Shown here one piece after another: positions 46,622-57,703 of a stretch of DNA of 64,000 bases. How positions within the stretch are numbered: the stretch's first letter is position 1; every line of letters starts with the position of its first letter. The stretch is from Maritimibacter sp. DP1N21-5 (GTDB lineage Bacteria > Pseudomonadota > Alphaproteobacteria > Rhodobacterales > Rhodobacteraceae): assembly GCF_019218295.1 (NCBI RefSeq), contig NZ_JAHUZF010000006.1, forward strand, positions 1,054,001 through 1,118,000, read 5' to 3'. The notes under the pieces are model-generated. The model saw nothing but the letters and a program-made list of their open reading frames with translations. It had not been told where the DNA came from and did not search any database. Position numbers and translations under genes: made by a program.

Positions 46622-48004
46622 ATGGCCGATCCGATACCATCCACGCTGATCTACGGGCTCGAAGACAAACCCGCGCCGGGGCCGGCGCTGCTGGCCGCGC
46701 TTCAGCATATCCTCGCCTCCATCGTCGGGATCGTGACGCCGACGCTGGTCATCGGTGGCGTGCTGGGGCTGGGCGAGCATGTCCCCTACCTTATCGCGAT
46801 GTCGCTCTTCGTCTCGGGGATCGCCACGGCGATCCAGTCGAAGGGCATCGGCCCGGTCGGCTCCGGGCTCCTGTCGGTGCAGGGCACGAGTTTTGCCTTT
46901 CTGGGGCCGATCCTCGCGGCGGGTTTCGCGGTCAAGAACGCGGGCGGCACGCCAGAGGATATCCTCGCGATGATCTTCGGGCTCTGTCTGGTCGGTTGCT
47001 TGATCGAGATCGGCCTGAGCCAGGTCATCCACAAGCTGGGCCGGATCATCACACCCACCGTAACGGGCATCGTCATCACGGTGATCGGCCTGTCTCTGGT
47101 CAAGGTGGGTTTCACGGACTTCGCGGGCGGGACGCAAGCGGGCGAGAGCCTTGGCGCGCCGGTGAACCTTCTCATGGGGACCGTGGTGCTGGTCTCGATC
47201 CTCGCGCTGTCCTTCATCGGGCACCCGATCCTGCGGATCTCGGCCATCATGATCGGGCTTATCATCGGGACACTCGTCGCGCTCATTTTCGGACAGGTGA
47301 ATTTCGCGAGCTTCGGGACCGGACCGATGGTCGCCCTGCCCGTTCCGTTCAAATACGGGATAGACTTCGACCTCGCACTTTTCGTGCCACTCGCTTTCAT
47401 CTTCCTCGTGACCGCGATCGAGACCTCGGGCGACCTGACCGCCAATTCGGTCATTTCGAACCAGCCGGTGCGCGGGCCGGTCTACCTGCAACGCATCAAA
47501 CGCGGCGTTCTAGGCGACGGCGTGAACTCGGGGCTTGCGGCGATCTTCAACACCTTCCCCAACACCACGTTCTCGCAGAACAACGGCGTGATCCAGATGA
47601 CCGGGGTCGCATCGCGCCACGTGGGCCTCTACATCGGCGGGCTTCTCGTGATCATGGGGTTCCTGCCGGTGATCGGTCAGGTCTTCCTGTTGATCCCGAA
47701 GCCCGTTCTGGGGGGCGCGACGCTGGTTCTTTTCGGGACCATCGCCGTCGCGGGCATCCGCATTCTGGCAAGCGAGCCAATCGACCGGAAGAAGGTCTAT
47801 ATCATGGCGGTGAGCTTCGGCCTCGGGCTGGGTGTCACTCTGGTGCCGGAGGCGACGCAGAACCTGCCTGACTTCGTGCGCAACGTCTTTGCGACGCCGA
47901 TCACGCTGTCCGGTCTCGCGGCGATCCTCCTGACCCTTCTGATCCCGGATGACAAGGAAAGCGTGGACGTCACCAGCGCGCCGGTCGTCGATCCGGCGGA
48001 GTAA
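46622..48004 (+). CDS. NCS2 nucleobase:cation symporter (uracil/xanthine permease family)
   Basis: The 460-residue protein starts at ATG 46622. About 14 hydrophobic helices are visible. NCS2 features include an early QHILASIVGIVTPTLVIGG with the conserved Gln-His, GLLSVQGTSFAFLGPI, the PVPFKYGIDFDLALFVPLAFIFLVTAIETSGDLTANS signature with the acidic residue near the substrate site, and NTFPNTTFSQNNGVIQMTGVASR. It probably imports xanthine or uric acid rather than uracil; the QNNGVIQMTG stretch favours the purine branch. A paired palindromic terminator follows. Confidence 0.88.
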   Translation: MADPIPSTLIYGLEDKPAPGPALLAALQHILASIVGIVTPTLVIGGVLGLGEHVPYLIAMSLFVSGIATAIQSKGIGPVGSGLLSVQGTSFAFLGPILAAGFAVKNAGGTPEDILAMIFGLCLVGCLIEIGLSQVIHKLGRIITPTVTGIVITVIGLSLVKVGFTDFAGGTQAGESLGAPVNLLMGTVVLVSILALSFIGHPILRISAIMIGLIIGTLVALIFGQVNFASFGTGPMVALPVPFKYGIDFDLALFVPLAFIFLVTAIETSGDLTANSVISNQPVRGPVYLQRIKRGVLGDGVNSGLAAIFNTFPNTTFSQNNGVIQMTGVASRHVGLYIGGLLVIMGFLPVIGQVFLLIPKPVLGGATLVLFGTIAVAGIRILASEPIDRKKVYIMAVSFGLGLGVTLVPEATQNLPDFVRNVFATPITLSGLAAILLTLLIPDDKESVDVTSAPVVDPAE

Positions 48005-48011
48005 CGAAAAA

Positions 48012-48034
48012 CGGGCGCCCGAAACGGGCGCCCG
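48012..48034. terminator. Shared terminator between NCS2 gene and phoX
   Basis: CGGGCGCCCG-AAA-CGGGCGCCCG is a 10-bp stem (each arm is itself palindromic), flanked by AAAAA on one side and followed by AAGTTTGC and AT-rich DNA. It can terminate both converging genes. Confidence 0.75.
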
Positions 48035-48062
48035 AAGTTTGCACAATTTTACTTTTTAAATG

Positions 48063-49925
48063 TCAGCCGACGACGACATTGCCGTCGGTGCGCCAAACGG
48101 CGATGACCGACGAGCGCGGCAGGCCGTTGCCGTCGGGCCAGGAGCCGCCGGGGTGCTGGATGCCGACGAAGGCGGTCTTGCCATCGAGCGACCAGCACAG
48201 TCCCGTCACTTCCGCGCCATTGGGCGCGGTCAGGAAGCGGGCGATTTCGCCGGTTTCCGGGTTGCCCACGAGCATCTGGTTGTTGCCCTGACCGGCGAAG
48301 TCACCTTCGTTCGAGTCGTCACCATCCGTCTGGATCCAGAGCATCCCGGAGGCGTCGAAGGCCATCCCGTCGGGCGAGTTGAACATGTTGCCGTCGGTCA
48401 CGTTCTCGGAGCCACCATAGACGTTGTCGTAAACGGTCGGGTTACCGGCCATCACGTAGAGGTCCCAGGTGAAGCCGTCGGCGCCGTGGTCGTCACCTTC
48501 CGGCGCCCAACGCACGATCTGGCCGTAGTCGTTGGTTTCCCGTGGGTTCGCCGCGTTCACCGGCATACCTTCGCCACCACGCTTGGAGTTGTTGGTGAGC
48601 GCGCAGTAAGCCTCCGCCTTCATCGGGTTTACCGCGATCCACTCGGGACGGTCCATGGTGGTCGCGCCGACGGCGGAACCGGCCATCCGGGAAAAGACCA
48701 GAGTTTCTTCAAGGGTCATGCCGGTGGCTTCGGGCGTGAGCGCACGCCATTCCCCGGTCATGTCGTCATTGAACACGGCGACATAAAGCTGGCCATCGGA
48801 CAGCAGACCCTCGGTCGAGCCGCCTTCGCTCCAGGTGCCGTTCGAGACGTAGCGATAGATGAACTCGCCTCGCTCGTCGTCGCCCATGTAGACCACGACG
48901 CGGCCGTCGGCCGCCTGGGTCATGGCGGCGTTCTCGTGCTTGAAGCGACCGAGGGCGGTGTGTTTCACCGGGGTCGAGTCCGGGTTGGCCGGGTCGATTT
49001 CGGTGATCCAGCCGTGGCGGTGCGGCTCGTTCGGCTCTTTCGAGATGTCGTAGCGGACGTCGAATTTCTCATAGGAATAGTTCGACTCACCCCCAATGCC
49101 GTAGCGGGCTTCGCCTTCGGTCGGCTCGCGGGCTTCGGTCGCGCCGAAGTAGCCGTTGAAGTTCTCTTCGCAGGTCAGGTAGGTGCCCCAGAGCGTCCGG
49201 CCAGAACCGCAGTTGTTCATGGTGCCCTTTGGCGACTTGCCTTCGGGGTCGGCATTTGTCTTGACCAGATCGTGACCGGCAGCGGGGCCGTCCATGGTCA
49301 TCTGGGTCTCATGGGTGATGCGGCGGTTGAAAGGGCTGTCCACGACGACCTCGTAGCCGTTCGCACCCATGGCGACTTCCATGACGGTGACGCCCTGAAG
49401 GTTCTTCAGAAGCATGACTTCGTCGGCATTGGCCGGAACGCCTTCGGATGCGGCGGGCAGGTTGATTTTCGGGTTCACATACTCCGAGTTCACCGTGATG
49501 ATCTCTTTTCCGTCGACCTCGAACAGTTCCATACCGTCGGTGTTCTCACCGAAGACCTTGTCCGACATCTCGAGCGAAACGCCGGTTTCGGCATCGAACG
49601 CACCTTCGGCTTCCGACCAGAGGGCGTCGCCCCAGCGCACCAGCGGCTTCCATTCGAAACCTTCGGGCACATGGATCGTGGCATCGGTAAAGGTCGGGAT
49701 CGGCTGGAAGCTGAAGGCGCCATGCGCTTCGGCGCGGGCGGCATTCGGGGTCAGCATCGAGGTGCCGAATAGCGCCGAGGCCGACCCGAAGGCCAGCGCA
49801 CCGCCGAGGAACCCGCGACGGGAAATCGCGCGCTCGACCACTCGGTCGAAATCGTTCTCGGCCGGACGCGGGTCGCGCATCTCGTCGAATTCATCCCAGG
49901 ACATGTCGGTGTGACGTTTGTTCAC
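48063..49925 (-). CDS. phoX: PhoX-type alkaline phosphatase, Tat-exported
   Basis: The 620-residue protein most likely starts at GTG 49925, with GGAG seven bases upstream; an ATG at 49904 is the alternative. A twin-arginine signal ISRRGFLGG has its arginines at residues 36-37, followed by a hydrophobic stretch and cleavage near NAARA (about 64). The mature part has the PhoX pattern: FEWKPLVRWGDAL, NCGSGRTLWGTYLTCEENFNGYFG, KHTALGRFKHENAA, DERGEFIYRYVS, NPMKAEAYCALTNNSKRGG. PhoX is a Ca/Fe-dependent phosphomonoesterase used to get phosphate from organic esters in marine bacteria. Confidence 0.93.
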   Translation of the reverse strand: MNKRHTDMSWDEFDEMRDPRPAENDFDRVVERAISRRGFLGGALAFGSASALFGTSMLTPNAARAEAHGAFSFQPIPTFTDATIHVPEGFEWKPLVRWGDALWSEAEGAFDAETGVSLEMSDKVFGENTDGMELFEVDGKEIITVNSEYVNPKINLPAASEGVPANADEVMLLKNLQGVTVMEVAMGANGYEVVVDSPFNRRITHETQMTMDGPAAGHDLVKTNADPEGKSPKGTMNNCGSGRTLWGTYLTCEENFNGYFGATEAREPTEGEARYGIGGESNYSYEKFDVRYDISKEPNEPHRHGWITEIDPANPDSTPVKHTALGRFKHENAAMTQAADGRVVVYMGDDERGEFIYRYVSNGTWSEGGSTEGLLSDGQLYVAVFNDDMTGEWRALTPEATGMTLEETLVFSRMAGSAVGATTMDRPEWIAVNPMKAEAYCALTNNSKRGGEGMPVNAANPRETNDYGQIVRWAPEGDDHGADGFTWDLYVMAGNPTVYDNVYGGSENVTDGNMFNSPDGMAFDASGMLWIQTDGDDSNEGDFAGQGNNQMLVGNPETGEIARFLTAPNGAEVTGLCWSLDGKTAFVGIQHPGGSWPDGNGLPRSSVIAVWRTDGNVVVG

Positions 49926-50216
49926 AGGCTTGCTCCATAACTGCTGGCTGTAAAGAATCCCCCGTGGGCGGCCGCCCCGAAGTTGCGCGAAGACTGGCCG
50001 GGGCGTGTGACAGGCAGGCTGCAGTTTTGTAACGTCGGGATGAATTCCGTCCGGCACGGTGGAAACACCAAGGAAACAAGGGTTAGCCCGGACGCCGATA
50101 CCGAAAATTACAAAAACCACCCCTCCCACGACATTTTCTTCACAGTATCGTCGGTTTTGCCGTTGACGCCCCCTGCCCGCCCTCCTAATACTCCCCGCAC
50201 CAAACTGGAGACGGTC
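49926..50216. other. Divergent promoter region of phoX and ilvB leader
   Basis: The 291-bp region between phoX (minus) and the ilv leader peptide (plus) has no coding frame of its own. A single CTGTCAC, the half-site of the Pho box, occurs on the minus strand at 50013-50007, with an imperfect 11-bp-spaced repeat CTGCAGC just upstream. That is suggestive but too weak to call a PhoB site. The right part, about 50100-50180, is AT-rich, as expected of the ilv promoter. Confidence 0.45.
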
Positions 50217-50264
50217 GTGAAGAACCTCGTAGTCATTGTAGGACATCGGCGCATGGGACGGTAA
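50217..50264 (+). CDS. ilv operon leader peptide (attenuation)
   Basis: A 15-codon frame starts at GTG 50217 after GGAG (50207-50210) and encodes MKNLVVIVGHRRMGR. Residues 4-8, Leu-Val-Val-Ile-Val, are the amino acids made by the pathway. It is followed by mutually exclusive RNA stems and a terminator before ilvB, so it is a classic leader peptide. When branched-chain charged tRNA is low, ribosome stalling at these codons would allow read-through. Confidence 0.85.
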   Translation: MKNLVVIVGHRRMGR

Positions 50265-50317
50265 CGGACCCCTGACGGTTCCCCATGCGCCCCCGGAAAA
50301 CCACCGGGGGCTTTTTT
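50248..50317 (+). promoter_or_regulatory. Attenuator: antiterminator and intrinsic terminator before ilvB
   Basis: Antiterminator: GGCGCATGGG (50248-50257, in the last codons of the leader peptide) pairs perfectly with CCCATGCGCC (50282-50291). Terminator: GCCCCCGG (50289-50296), loop AAAACCA, CCGGGGGC (50304-50311), then six Ts (50312-50317). The two stems overlap at 50289-50291. Only one can form, depending on where the ribosome stalls on the leader. Confidence 0.85.
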
Positions 50318-50393
50318 GTGACTACGACGAAGACTTCGAGGACAGGGACTTCGCCGACCAAAGCGGGCCAAGGGCGCCCAGACGGAGAGTGAC

Positions 50394-52148
<1,755 letters not shown>

Positions 52149-52160
52149 GGAGGACAGGCG

Positions 52161-52724
52161 ATGAACGCTCTCAAGATCAAAAAAGGCTCGTCCCGCAAAT
52201 CCGCCTATGACCTGCGCGACCCGCACAAGGACGTGGAGGAAAAACACACCCTCGCCGTGCTCGTGGACAACGAGGCGGGCGTGCTGGCCCGTGTCATCGG
52301 GCTCTTCTCGGGCCGGGGCTATAACATCGACAGCCTGACCGTGGCCGAGGTCGATCATCTGGGACATACCTCGCGCATCACCATCGTGACGCGCGGGACG
52401 CCCGAGATCATCGAACAGATCAAGGCGCAGCTCGGGCGCATCGTGACCGTGCGCGAAGTGCACGACCTGACCGTCGAAGGCCCCTCGGTCGAGCGCGAAC
52501 TGGCGCTCTTCAAGGTGTCCGGCACCGGCGAGAAACGGGTCGAGGCGCTGCGTCTGGCCGATATCTTCCGCGCCAACGCGGTCGACTCGACGCTCGAGAG
52601 CTTCGTTTTCGAACTGACCGGCGCGCCGGACAAGATCGACGCCTTCGCCGATCTCATGCGCCCGCTCGGCCTTGTGGAAATGGTGCGCACCGGCGTCGCT
52701 GCGCTGTCGCGCGGAGCGGAATGA
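52161..52724 (+). CDS. ilvN: Acetolactate synthase small (regulatory) subunit
   Basis: The 187-residue protein follows ilvB by 12 bp, with AAGGAGG before ATG 52161. It has an N-terminal ACT domain (HTLAVLVDNEAGVLARVIGLFSGRGYNIDSLTV) that binds valine for feedback control, and a C-terminal half (ELALFKVSGTGEKRVEALRLADIFRANAVD) for holoenzyme assembly. It is longer than E. coli IlvN (about 96 residues) and nearer in size to IlvH. Its stop overlaps the next gene (ATGA). Confidence 0.96.
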   Translation: MNALKIKKGSSRKSAYDLRDPHKDVEEKHTLAVLVDNEAGVLARVIGLFSGRGYNIDSLTVAEVDHLGHTSRITIVTRGTPEIIEQIKAQLGRIVTVREVHDLTVEGPSVERELALFKVSGTGEKRVEALRLADIFRANAVDSTLESFVFELTGAPDKIDAFADLMRPLGLVEMVRTGVAALSRGAE

Positions 52725-53149
52725 TCGCAGGGCTCGACTGGGCGGCCATTGCCTGGGCCCTTTTCGCGCTTTTTGGCGTCTCAACGATCGGCGGGCTCGT
52801 CTTCGGGATGGGCCTGTCGATGGATGCCCTGCGCGGGATCGAGGACCGGGACCGGCTCCGAGGTGACCAGATCGACGAGAAGATGGACGAGCGCCTGGAT
52901 GCGGCGCTTCTGGACCGCACGACCCAGATCCAGCTTGTCGCCCTGACCTTCGGGGCGGCGCTCGTAGGCGGCGCCGTCGTGGCGCTCCGCGCGCCCGCCG
53001 CGCCGCTTGCCAATGCCGCCGTCGTCGCGGGAATCGCCGCGCTGGCCAATTTCATCCCGCTGGGGGGAACGGTGCCGCGCCGTGTGCAGGTGGCGGGCTT
53101 CGTCGCCTCGGCCCTTGGCGTCATGGGCGCCGCCATCGTCCTGTCCTAA
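52721..53149 (+). CDS. Small membrane protein coupled to ilvN
   Basis: The 142-residue protein starts at ATG 52721, sharing bases with the ilvN stop. It has an N-terminal helix (WAAIAWALFALFGVSTIGGLVFG), a charged soluble patch (DALRGIEDRDRLRGDQIDEKMDERLDAALLD), and three hydrophobic segments in the C-terminal half. The family is not recognised. Translational coupling to ilvN suggests a link to branched-chain amino-acid enzymes, but no function is known. Confidence 0.7.
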   Translation: MIAGLDWAAIAWALFALFGVSTIGGLVFGMGLSMDALRGIEDRDRLRGDQIDEKMDERLDAALLDRTTQIQLVALTFGAALVGGAVVALRAPAAPLANAAVVAGIAALANFIPLGGTVPRRVQVAGFVASALGVMGAAIVLS

Positions 53150-53169
53150 CCCGATCCGAAAAAGAAAAT

Positions 53170-53189
53170 GGGGTGCCCCCAGGCACCCC
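53170..53189 (-). terminator. Terminator between ilv operon and nrdJ operon
   Basis: GGGGTGCC-CCCA-GGCACCCC is a perfect 8-bp stem. Read on the minus strand it is followed by a T-rich tract (ATTTTCTTTTTC), so it should end the nrdJ transcript; it may also act on the plus-strand ilv transcript 20 bp after its last stop. Confidence 0.75.
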
Positions 53190-53354
53190 AGTTTCGCTGA
53201 TAAGGCTCATATTTGTACCGCCCGGTGTTTTCTGCCTGCGGCCTTATCCGCGTCAGGGGCGAACGCATCCGCCCCGTGTCCGGTTGTTTCGTCGGGCCGC
53301 CCTCGCACCGAAGCCCTCGGGCGACCCTAAGCGACGTTGCCGTCGCCTCTTGCG

Positions 53355-53651
53355 TTACCCCGCGGCGCGCTGCGATCCCGCGTCCGTGTCCGGCACCGCC
53401 CCGTCCGTGAGGAAATAGGCCACGCCGTTCACCAGATCGAACTCGCGCACGATCAGGGTCATCTCTTCTCCCTCCGATGTCCGGAAGGTGAGCGGTCCTG
53501 CCGCCTCCATCCCGATCATCGCGGCGGGCACCCGGAAGGCGCCGGAGCCGTGGGTTTCGCCCCCGCCCACCGTGAGGAGGACCCGGAGGTCCATCGTCTC
53601 GGTCTCGCGACCCTCGACGATGAAGCACCCAGAGAAATCACGCAGTTCCAT
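53355..53651 (-). CDS. Small conserved protein downstream of nrdJ
   Basis: The 98-residue protein starts at ATG 53651, with GAGGAG seven to twelve bases upstream and partly in the nrdJ end. It looks like a small beta-rich cytosolic protein (CFIVEGRETETMDLRVLLTVGGGETHGSGAFRVPAAMIGMEA, TLIVREFDLVNGVAYFLT). No family is recognised. It is 12 bp downstream of nrdJ and so in the same transcript. Confidence 0.7.
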   Translation of the reverse strand: MELRDFSGCFIVEGRETETMDLRVLLTVGGGETHGSGAFRVPAAMIGMEAAGPLTFRTSEGEEMTLIVREFDLVNGVAYFLTDGAVPDTDAGSQRAAG

Positions 53652-53663
53652 CGGCCCCGCTCC

Positions 53664-56600
53664 TCAGCTGCAGCCGCTCGTGGCGCCGCAGGTGTTGCAC
53701 TTCATGCAGGTTCCGTTGCGCACGAGTGTGTAGTTGCCGCAGTCGCCGCAGGCTTCGCCTTCGTAGCCCTGCATCCTGGCCTTGGTCCTCGCGTCCATCG
53801 AGGTGACACCGGTGCCGAGCGAGGTCTGCGGCCGGTCGGCCAGCATCACCCCACCGGCGAGCCCCCCCGCCGTTTCCGGCACGAGCGTGGTGAGCGCGGT
53901 CACGCTGTCGACGCTGCCCATGCCGCCGGTCCCGGTGGCGAGCGACGCGCCCCCTTGCAGGACGACAAGTTCCTGCGGCAGGCGCTTACGCAGATAGCCG
54001 GTCGAGGAAATCTGCTTGAGCACCTCGAGCGAACGGTTTGCGGCGGTCTCGGACATCTCCTGCACATTGGCGACGCCCTCTTCCTGACCGCGGCCCAGAT
54101 CGTCGAAGGTCGAACCTTGCGGTTTGACATGAGCGAGGTCCGTGCGGTCGAGGTAGCTGACCGCCAGTTCGCGGAAAATGTAGTCGAGGATCGAGGTCGC
54201 GTTCTTGATCGTGTCGTTGCCCTGGACCATGCCCGCGGGCTCGAACTTGGTGAAGGTGAAGGCGTCGACGAACTCCTCCAGCGGCACGCCGTATTGGAGA
54301 CCAACCGAGACAGCGATGGCAAAGTTGTTCATCATCGCCCGGAAACCGGCACCTTCCTTGTGCATGTCGATGAAGATCTCACCGAGCGAGCCGTCCGAGT
54401 ATTCGCCGGTGCGCAGGTAGACCTTGTGGCCACCGACCACGGCCTTCTGGGTGTAGCCCTTGCGGCGGTCCGGCATTTTCTCCCGGCCCGCGCGGGCCAC
54501 TTCCTTGATGACCACCTTTTCGATGATCTTCTCGGCCAGCACTTCGGCTTTTTGCTGCGGCGTCCCGGTGGCGAGGATTTCTTCGGCTTCCTCGTCGTCC
54601 TCGACCAGCGCGGCGGCGAGTGGCTGCGACAGTTTCGAACCGTCGCGGTAGAGCGCATTGGCCTTCACGCCAAGTTCCCAGGACCGTTCATAGGCCGCCT
54701 GGCAATCCTCGATCGTCGCGTCGTTGGCCATGTTGATGGTCTTGGAGATCGCACCGGAGATGAAGCTCTGTGCCGCCGCCATCATGTCGATGTGGGCGTT
54801 GACCGACAGGTAGCGCTTGCCCGTCTTGCCGCAGGGGTTGGCGCAGTCGAACACCGCGTAATGCGCTTCCTTCAGATGCGGCGCGCCTTCCAGCGTCATC
54901 GTGCCGAGTGCGTGGTCGTTCGCCCGCTCGATGTCGCCCTTGGAGAAGCCAAGGTGCTTCAGCATGTCGAAGGCCGGATCGTTCAGTTGCGCATTGGTCA
55001 GGCCGAGGTCCGACTTGCAGAACTCTTCGCCCAGCGTCCACTGGTTGAACAGGAAGCGGATGTCGAAGGCCGAGGCGAGACCCTTTTCGAGTTTCGCGAT
55101 TTCCGCCTCGCCGAAGCCCTTGTTCATCAGGGTCTGGGTGTTGATCCCCGGCGCGTTGCCAAGGCTCTGGTGACCCACGGCATAGGCGATGATCTCTTCG
55201 ATCTGGGCCGAGGAATAGCCCAGTTTCTCGAGCGCGGCCGGCACCGAGCGGTTGATGATCTTGAAGTAGCCGCCGCCCGCGAGCTTTTTGAATTTCACCA
55301 GCGCGAAGTCGGGCTCGATGCCGGTGGTGTCGCAATCCATGACCAGACCGATGGTGCCGGTGGGCGCGATGACCGAGACCTGCGCGTTGCGGTAGCCGTG
55401 CTTTTCACCCAAGGCGAGCGCCTCGTCCCAGGCGGACATGGCAAGATCGGCGAGCTTCGCGTCGGGCACATTGGCAAGGTCGAGCGCGACCGGCTTCACC
55501 GCCAGCTTCTCGTATCCTTCCGTCGCGCCGTAGGACGCAGTGCGGTGGTTGCGGATGACCCGGAGCATGTGCTCGCGGTTGCGGGCATAGCCGTCGAAAG
55601 CCCCAAGCTCGCCAGCCATCTCGGCCGAGGTCGCATAGGCCACGCCGGTCATGATCGCGGTCAGGGCACCGGCGAGCGCCCGGCCTTCTTTCGAGTCGTA
55701 GCCAAGACCCATGTTCATCAGGAGACCGCCGATGTTGGCATAGCCGAGCCCGAGGGTCCGGAAATCATAAGACAGCTGCGCGATTTCCTTGGAGGGGAAC
55801 TGCGCCATCGTCACCGAGACTTCCAGCGTCACGGTCCAGAGCCGCGTGGCGTGCATGTAGTCGTCGGCCTGGAACTCGCCATCCTTGAGGAAGGTGAGCA
55901 GGTTCATCGAGGCCAGGTTACAGGCGGTGTCGTCCAGGAACATGTATTCCGAGCAGGGGTTCGAACCGCGGATCTCGCCGTCTTCCGGGCAGGTGTGCCA
56001 GGCGTTGATCGTGTCGTGATATTGGATCCCCGGATCGGCGCAGGCCCAGGCGGCGTGGCCGATCTGTTCCCAAAGCTCGCGCGCCTTGATGGTCTTGGCG
56101 ACCTTGCCGTCAGTGCGGCGGATCAGCTCCCAGTCGGCGTCATCCTTGACCGCCTTGAGGAAGGCGTCGGTCACGCGCACCGAGTTGTTGGAGTTCTGGC
56201 CCGATACGGTGGCGTACGCTTCCGAATCCCAGTCGGTGTCATAGGTCGGAAACTCAATGGACGCAAAGCCTTGGCGGGCATAGTCGAGAACCCGCTTGAT
56301 GTAGGTCTCCGGGATCGCGACCTTTTTGGCGGCGCGAACGGCATCCTTCAGACCCTCGTTCTGTTTGGGGTCGGTGGCGGCTTCGATGGAGCCGTCCCAG
56401 GCGTGGATCGCCTTGAAGATGTCGTTCAGGTGCCGCTCGTGCATCTTGGACCCGGCGACGAGCGACGCGACCTTCTGCTCTTCTTTCACTTTCCAGTTGA
56501 TGTATTCCTCGATGTCCGGGTGATCGGCATCGACGATGACCATCTTGGCTGCTCGACGGGTCGTTCCGCCCGACTTGATTGCGCCCGCCGCGCGGTCGCC

Positions 56601-57380
56601 GATTTTCAGAAAGCCCATGAGGCCCGAGGACTTGCCCCCGCCCGACAGCGGCTCGTTCGCCGCGCGCAGGTGCGAGAAGTTGGTGCCGGTGCCGGAGCCG
56701 TATTTGAACAGACGCGCCTCGCGCACCCAGAGGTCCATGATGCCACCGTCACCGACGAGGTCGTCACCGATCGACTGGATGAAACAGGCGTGGGGCTGCG
56801 GGTGTTCGTAGGCCGAGGACGACTTGGTCAGTTCCTTGGTCTCGAAATCCACGTAGTAGTGACCCTGGCTCGGGCCGTCGATCCCATAGGCCCAATGCAG
56901 GCCCGTGTTGAACCACTGCGGCGAGTTCGGCGCGGCGCGTTGCGTGGCGAGCATGTAGCGCATTTCGTCGAAATAGGCGCGGGCATCGGTTTCGTTGGAG
57001 AAATAGCCACCCTTCCAGCCCCAGTAGGCCCAGGCGCCGGCAAGGCGGTCAAAGACCTGTTTGGACGAGGTTTCGCCACCGAAGCGGGCTTCTTCGGGCA
57101 ATTGCTCGAGCGCCTTGGTGTCGGGCACCGAGCGCCACAGGAACTCCGGAACGCCTTCTTCGGGCACGCGCTTGGACACGGCGGGCACACCGGCCTTACG
57201 GAAGTATTTCTGCGCGATCACGTCCGAGGCGACCTGGCTCCAGCTGTCCGGCACTTCGATGTCGTCGAGGTGGAAGACGATCTTGCCGTCGGGATTGCGG
57301 ATCTCGGAGGTCGCCGTCGTGAATGCGATGGCCTCGTATGCGTCTTTTCCTGCCTCGGTGAATTTGCGTTCGATCTTCAT
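53664..57380 (-). CDS. nrdJ: Class II (adenosylcobalamin-dependent) ribonucleotide reductase
   Basis: The 1238-residue protein starts at ATG 57380; the upstream extension is not used. It has redox/catalytic cysteines in [28 protein letters not shown] (thiyl-radical Cys region), and a Cys-rich C-terminus [21 protein letters not shown] used for re-reduction. [12 protein letters not shown] and [27 protein letters not shown] are diagnostic for NrdJ. It reduces ribonucleotides to deoxyribonucleotides with B12, with or without oxygen. NrdR-type boxes lie 188-235 bp upstream. Confidence 0.96.
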   Translation of the reverse strand: MKIERKFTEAGKDAYEAIAFTTATSEIRNPDGKIVFHLDDIEVPDSWSQVASDVIAQKYFRKAGVPAVSKRVPEEGVPEFLWRSVPDTKALEQLPEEARFGGETSSKQVFDRLAGAWAYWGWKGGYFSNETDARAYFDEMRYMLATQRAAPNSPQWFNTGLHWAYGIDGPSQGHYYVDFETKELTKSSSAYEHPQPHACFIQSIGDDLVGDGGIMDLWVREARLFKYGSGTGTNFSHLRAANEPLSGGGKSSGLMGFLKIGDRAAGAIKSGGTTRRAAKMVIVDADHPDIEEYINWKVKEEQKVASLVAGSKMHERHLNDIFKAIHAWDGSIEAATDPKQNEGLKDAVRAAKKVAIPETYIKRVLDYARQGFASIEFPTYDTDWDSEAYATVSGQNSNNSVRVTDAFLKAVKDDADWELIRRTDGKVAKTIKARELWEQIGHAAWACADPGIQYHDTINAWHTCPEDGEIRGSNPCSEYMFLDDTACNLASMNLLTFLKDGEFQADDYMHATRLWTVTLEVSVTMAQFPSKEIAQLSYDFRTLGLGYANIGGLLMNMGLGYDSKEGRALAGALTAIMTGVAYATSAEMAGELGAFDGYARNREHMLRVIRNHRTASYGATEGYEKLAVKPVALDLANVPDAKLADLAMSAWDEALALGEKHGYRNAQVSVIAPTGTIGLVMDCDTTGIEPDFALVKFKKLAGGGYFKIINRSVPAALEKLGYSSAQIEEIIAYAVGHQSLGNAPGINTQTLMNKGFGEAEIAKLEKGLASAFDIRFLFNQWTLGEEFCKSDLGLTNAQLNDPAFDMLKHLGFSKGDIERANDHALGTMTLEGAPHLKEAHYAVFDCANPCGKTGKRYLSVNAHIDMMAAAQSFISGAISKTINMANDATIEDCQAAYERSWELGVKANALYRDGSKLSQPLAAALVEDDEEAEEILATGTPQQKAEVLAEKIIEKVVIKEVARAGREKMPDRRKGYTQKAVVGGHKVYLRTGEYSDGSLGEIFIDMHKEGAGFRAMMNNFAIAVSVGLQYGVPLEEFVDAFTFTKFEPAGMVQGNDTIKNATSILDYIFRELAVSYLDRTDLAHVKPQGSTFDDLGRGQEEGVANVQEMSETAANRSLEVLKQISSTGYLRKRLPQELVVLQGGASLATGTGGMGSVDSVTALTTLVPETAGGLAGGVMLADRPQTSLGTGVTSMDARTKARMQGYEGEACGDCGNYTLVRNGTCMKCNTCGATSGCS

Positions 57381-57566
57381 TATGTGCCCCTGCGTGATCG
57401 CATCTGTGGTTTGTGGGACGCCCCTGCTCACGCAGACGGCCCGTGAATATGTGCGGTCGGTGCGGAGGCCCAGGGAACAGTCAACCGGTCGCCCCCGACT
57501 TCGCGGAGGCGCCAAATGCTCGTGAACACGAGACCCGATTGTGAAAGTCTATCCCCGCCTGCCAGC

Positions 57567-57584
57567 GCCACTATATGTTGTGGC
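57567..57584. promoter_or_regulatory. NrdR box upstream of nrdJ (proximal)
   Basis: GCCACTATATGTTGTGGC is an 18-bp near-palindrome; its reverse reads CCACAACATATAGTGG in the core, close to the NrdR consensus ACAC-w-A-t-AT-a-T-w-G-w-G-t. Its core starts 188 bp upstream of the nrdJ start codon. Confidence 0.75.
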
Positions 57585-57599
57585 TTGTCCGACCTGCTC

Positions 57600-57615
57600 C
57601 AACAAAGTGCCGTGT
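57600..57615. promoter_or_regulatory. Second NrdR box (weaker)
   Basis: Read on the minus strand, ACACGGCACTTTGTTG keeps the ACAC, central A/T and GT of the NrdR consensus. It is spaced exactly 32 bp from the proximal box (16-bp gap), the usual three-turn spacing of paired NrdR boxes. Confidence 0.55.
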
Positions 57616-57694
57616 CCGCCCCTATGGGTCAACGCCAATTAGGTCCCCGTTAACCCAATTTTTTCGTTGACCAGCAAAGCCGCAGATTCGCGAC

Positions 57695-57703
57695 TTATCC
57701 ACA
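57695..57703 (+). promoter_or_regulatory. DnaA box
   Basis: TTATCCACA matches the high-affinity DnaA 9-mer exactly. It is a single copy in the nrdJ upstream region; DnaA is known to regulate nrd operons in E. coli. A chance match is possible. Confidence 0.45.

Noticed and set aside
50007..50024. Pho box for phoX
   Set aside because: Only one good CTGTCAC half-site; the 11-bp neighbour CTGCAGC is too poor to call, though phoX would be expected to be PhoB-controlled.
53337..57446. 1369-codon plus-strand open frame
   Set aside because: It is the antisense shadow of nrdJ; GC-rich codon bias leaves few stops opposite a real gene, and the translation has no family motifs.
57695..57703. Replication origin
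   Set aside because: A single DnaA box without AT-rich unwinding DNA, clustered boxes or dnaA/parAB neighbours is not an origin.
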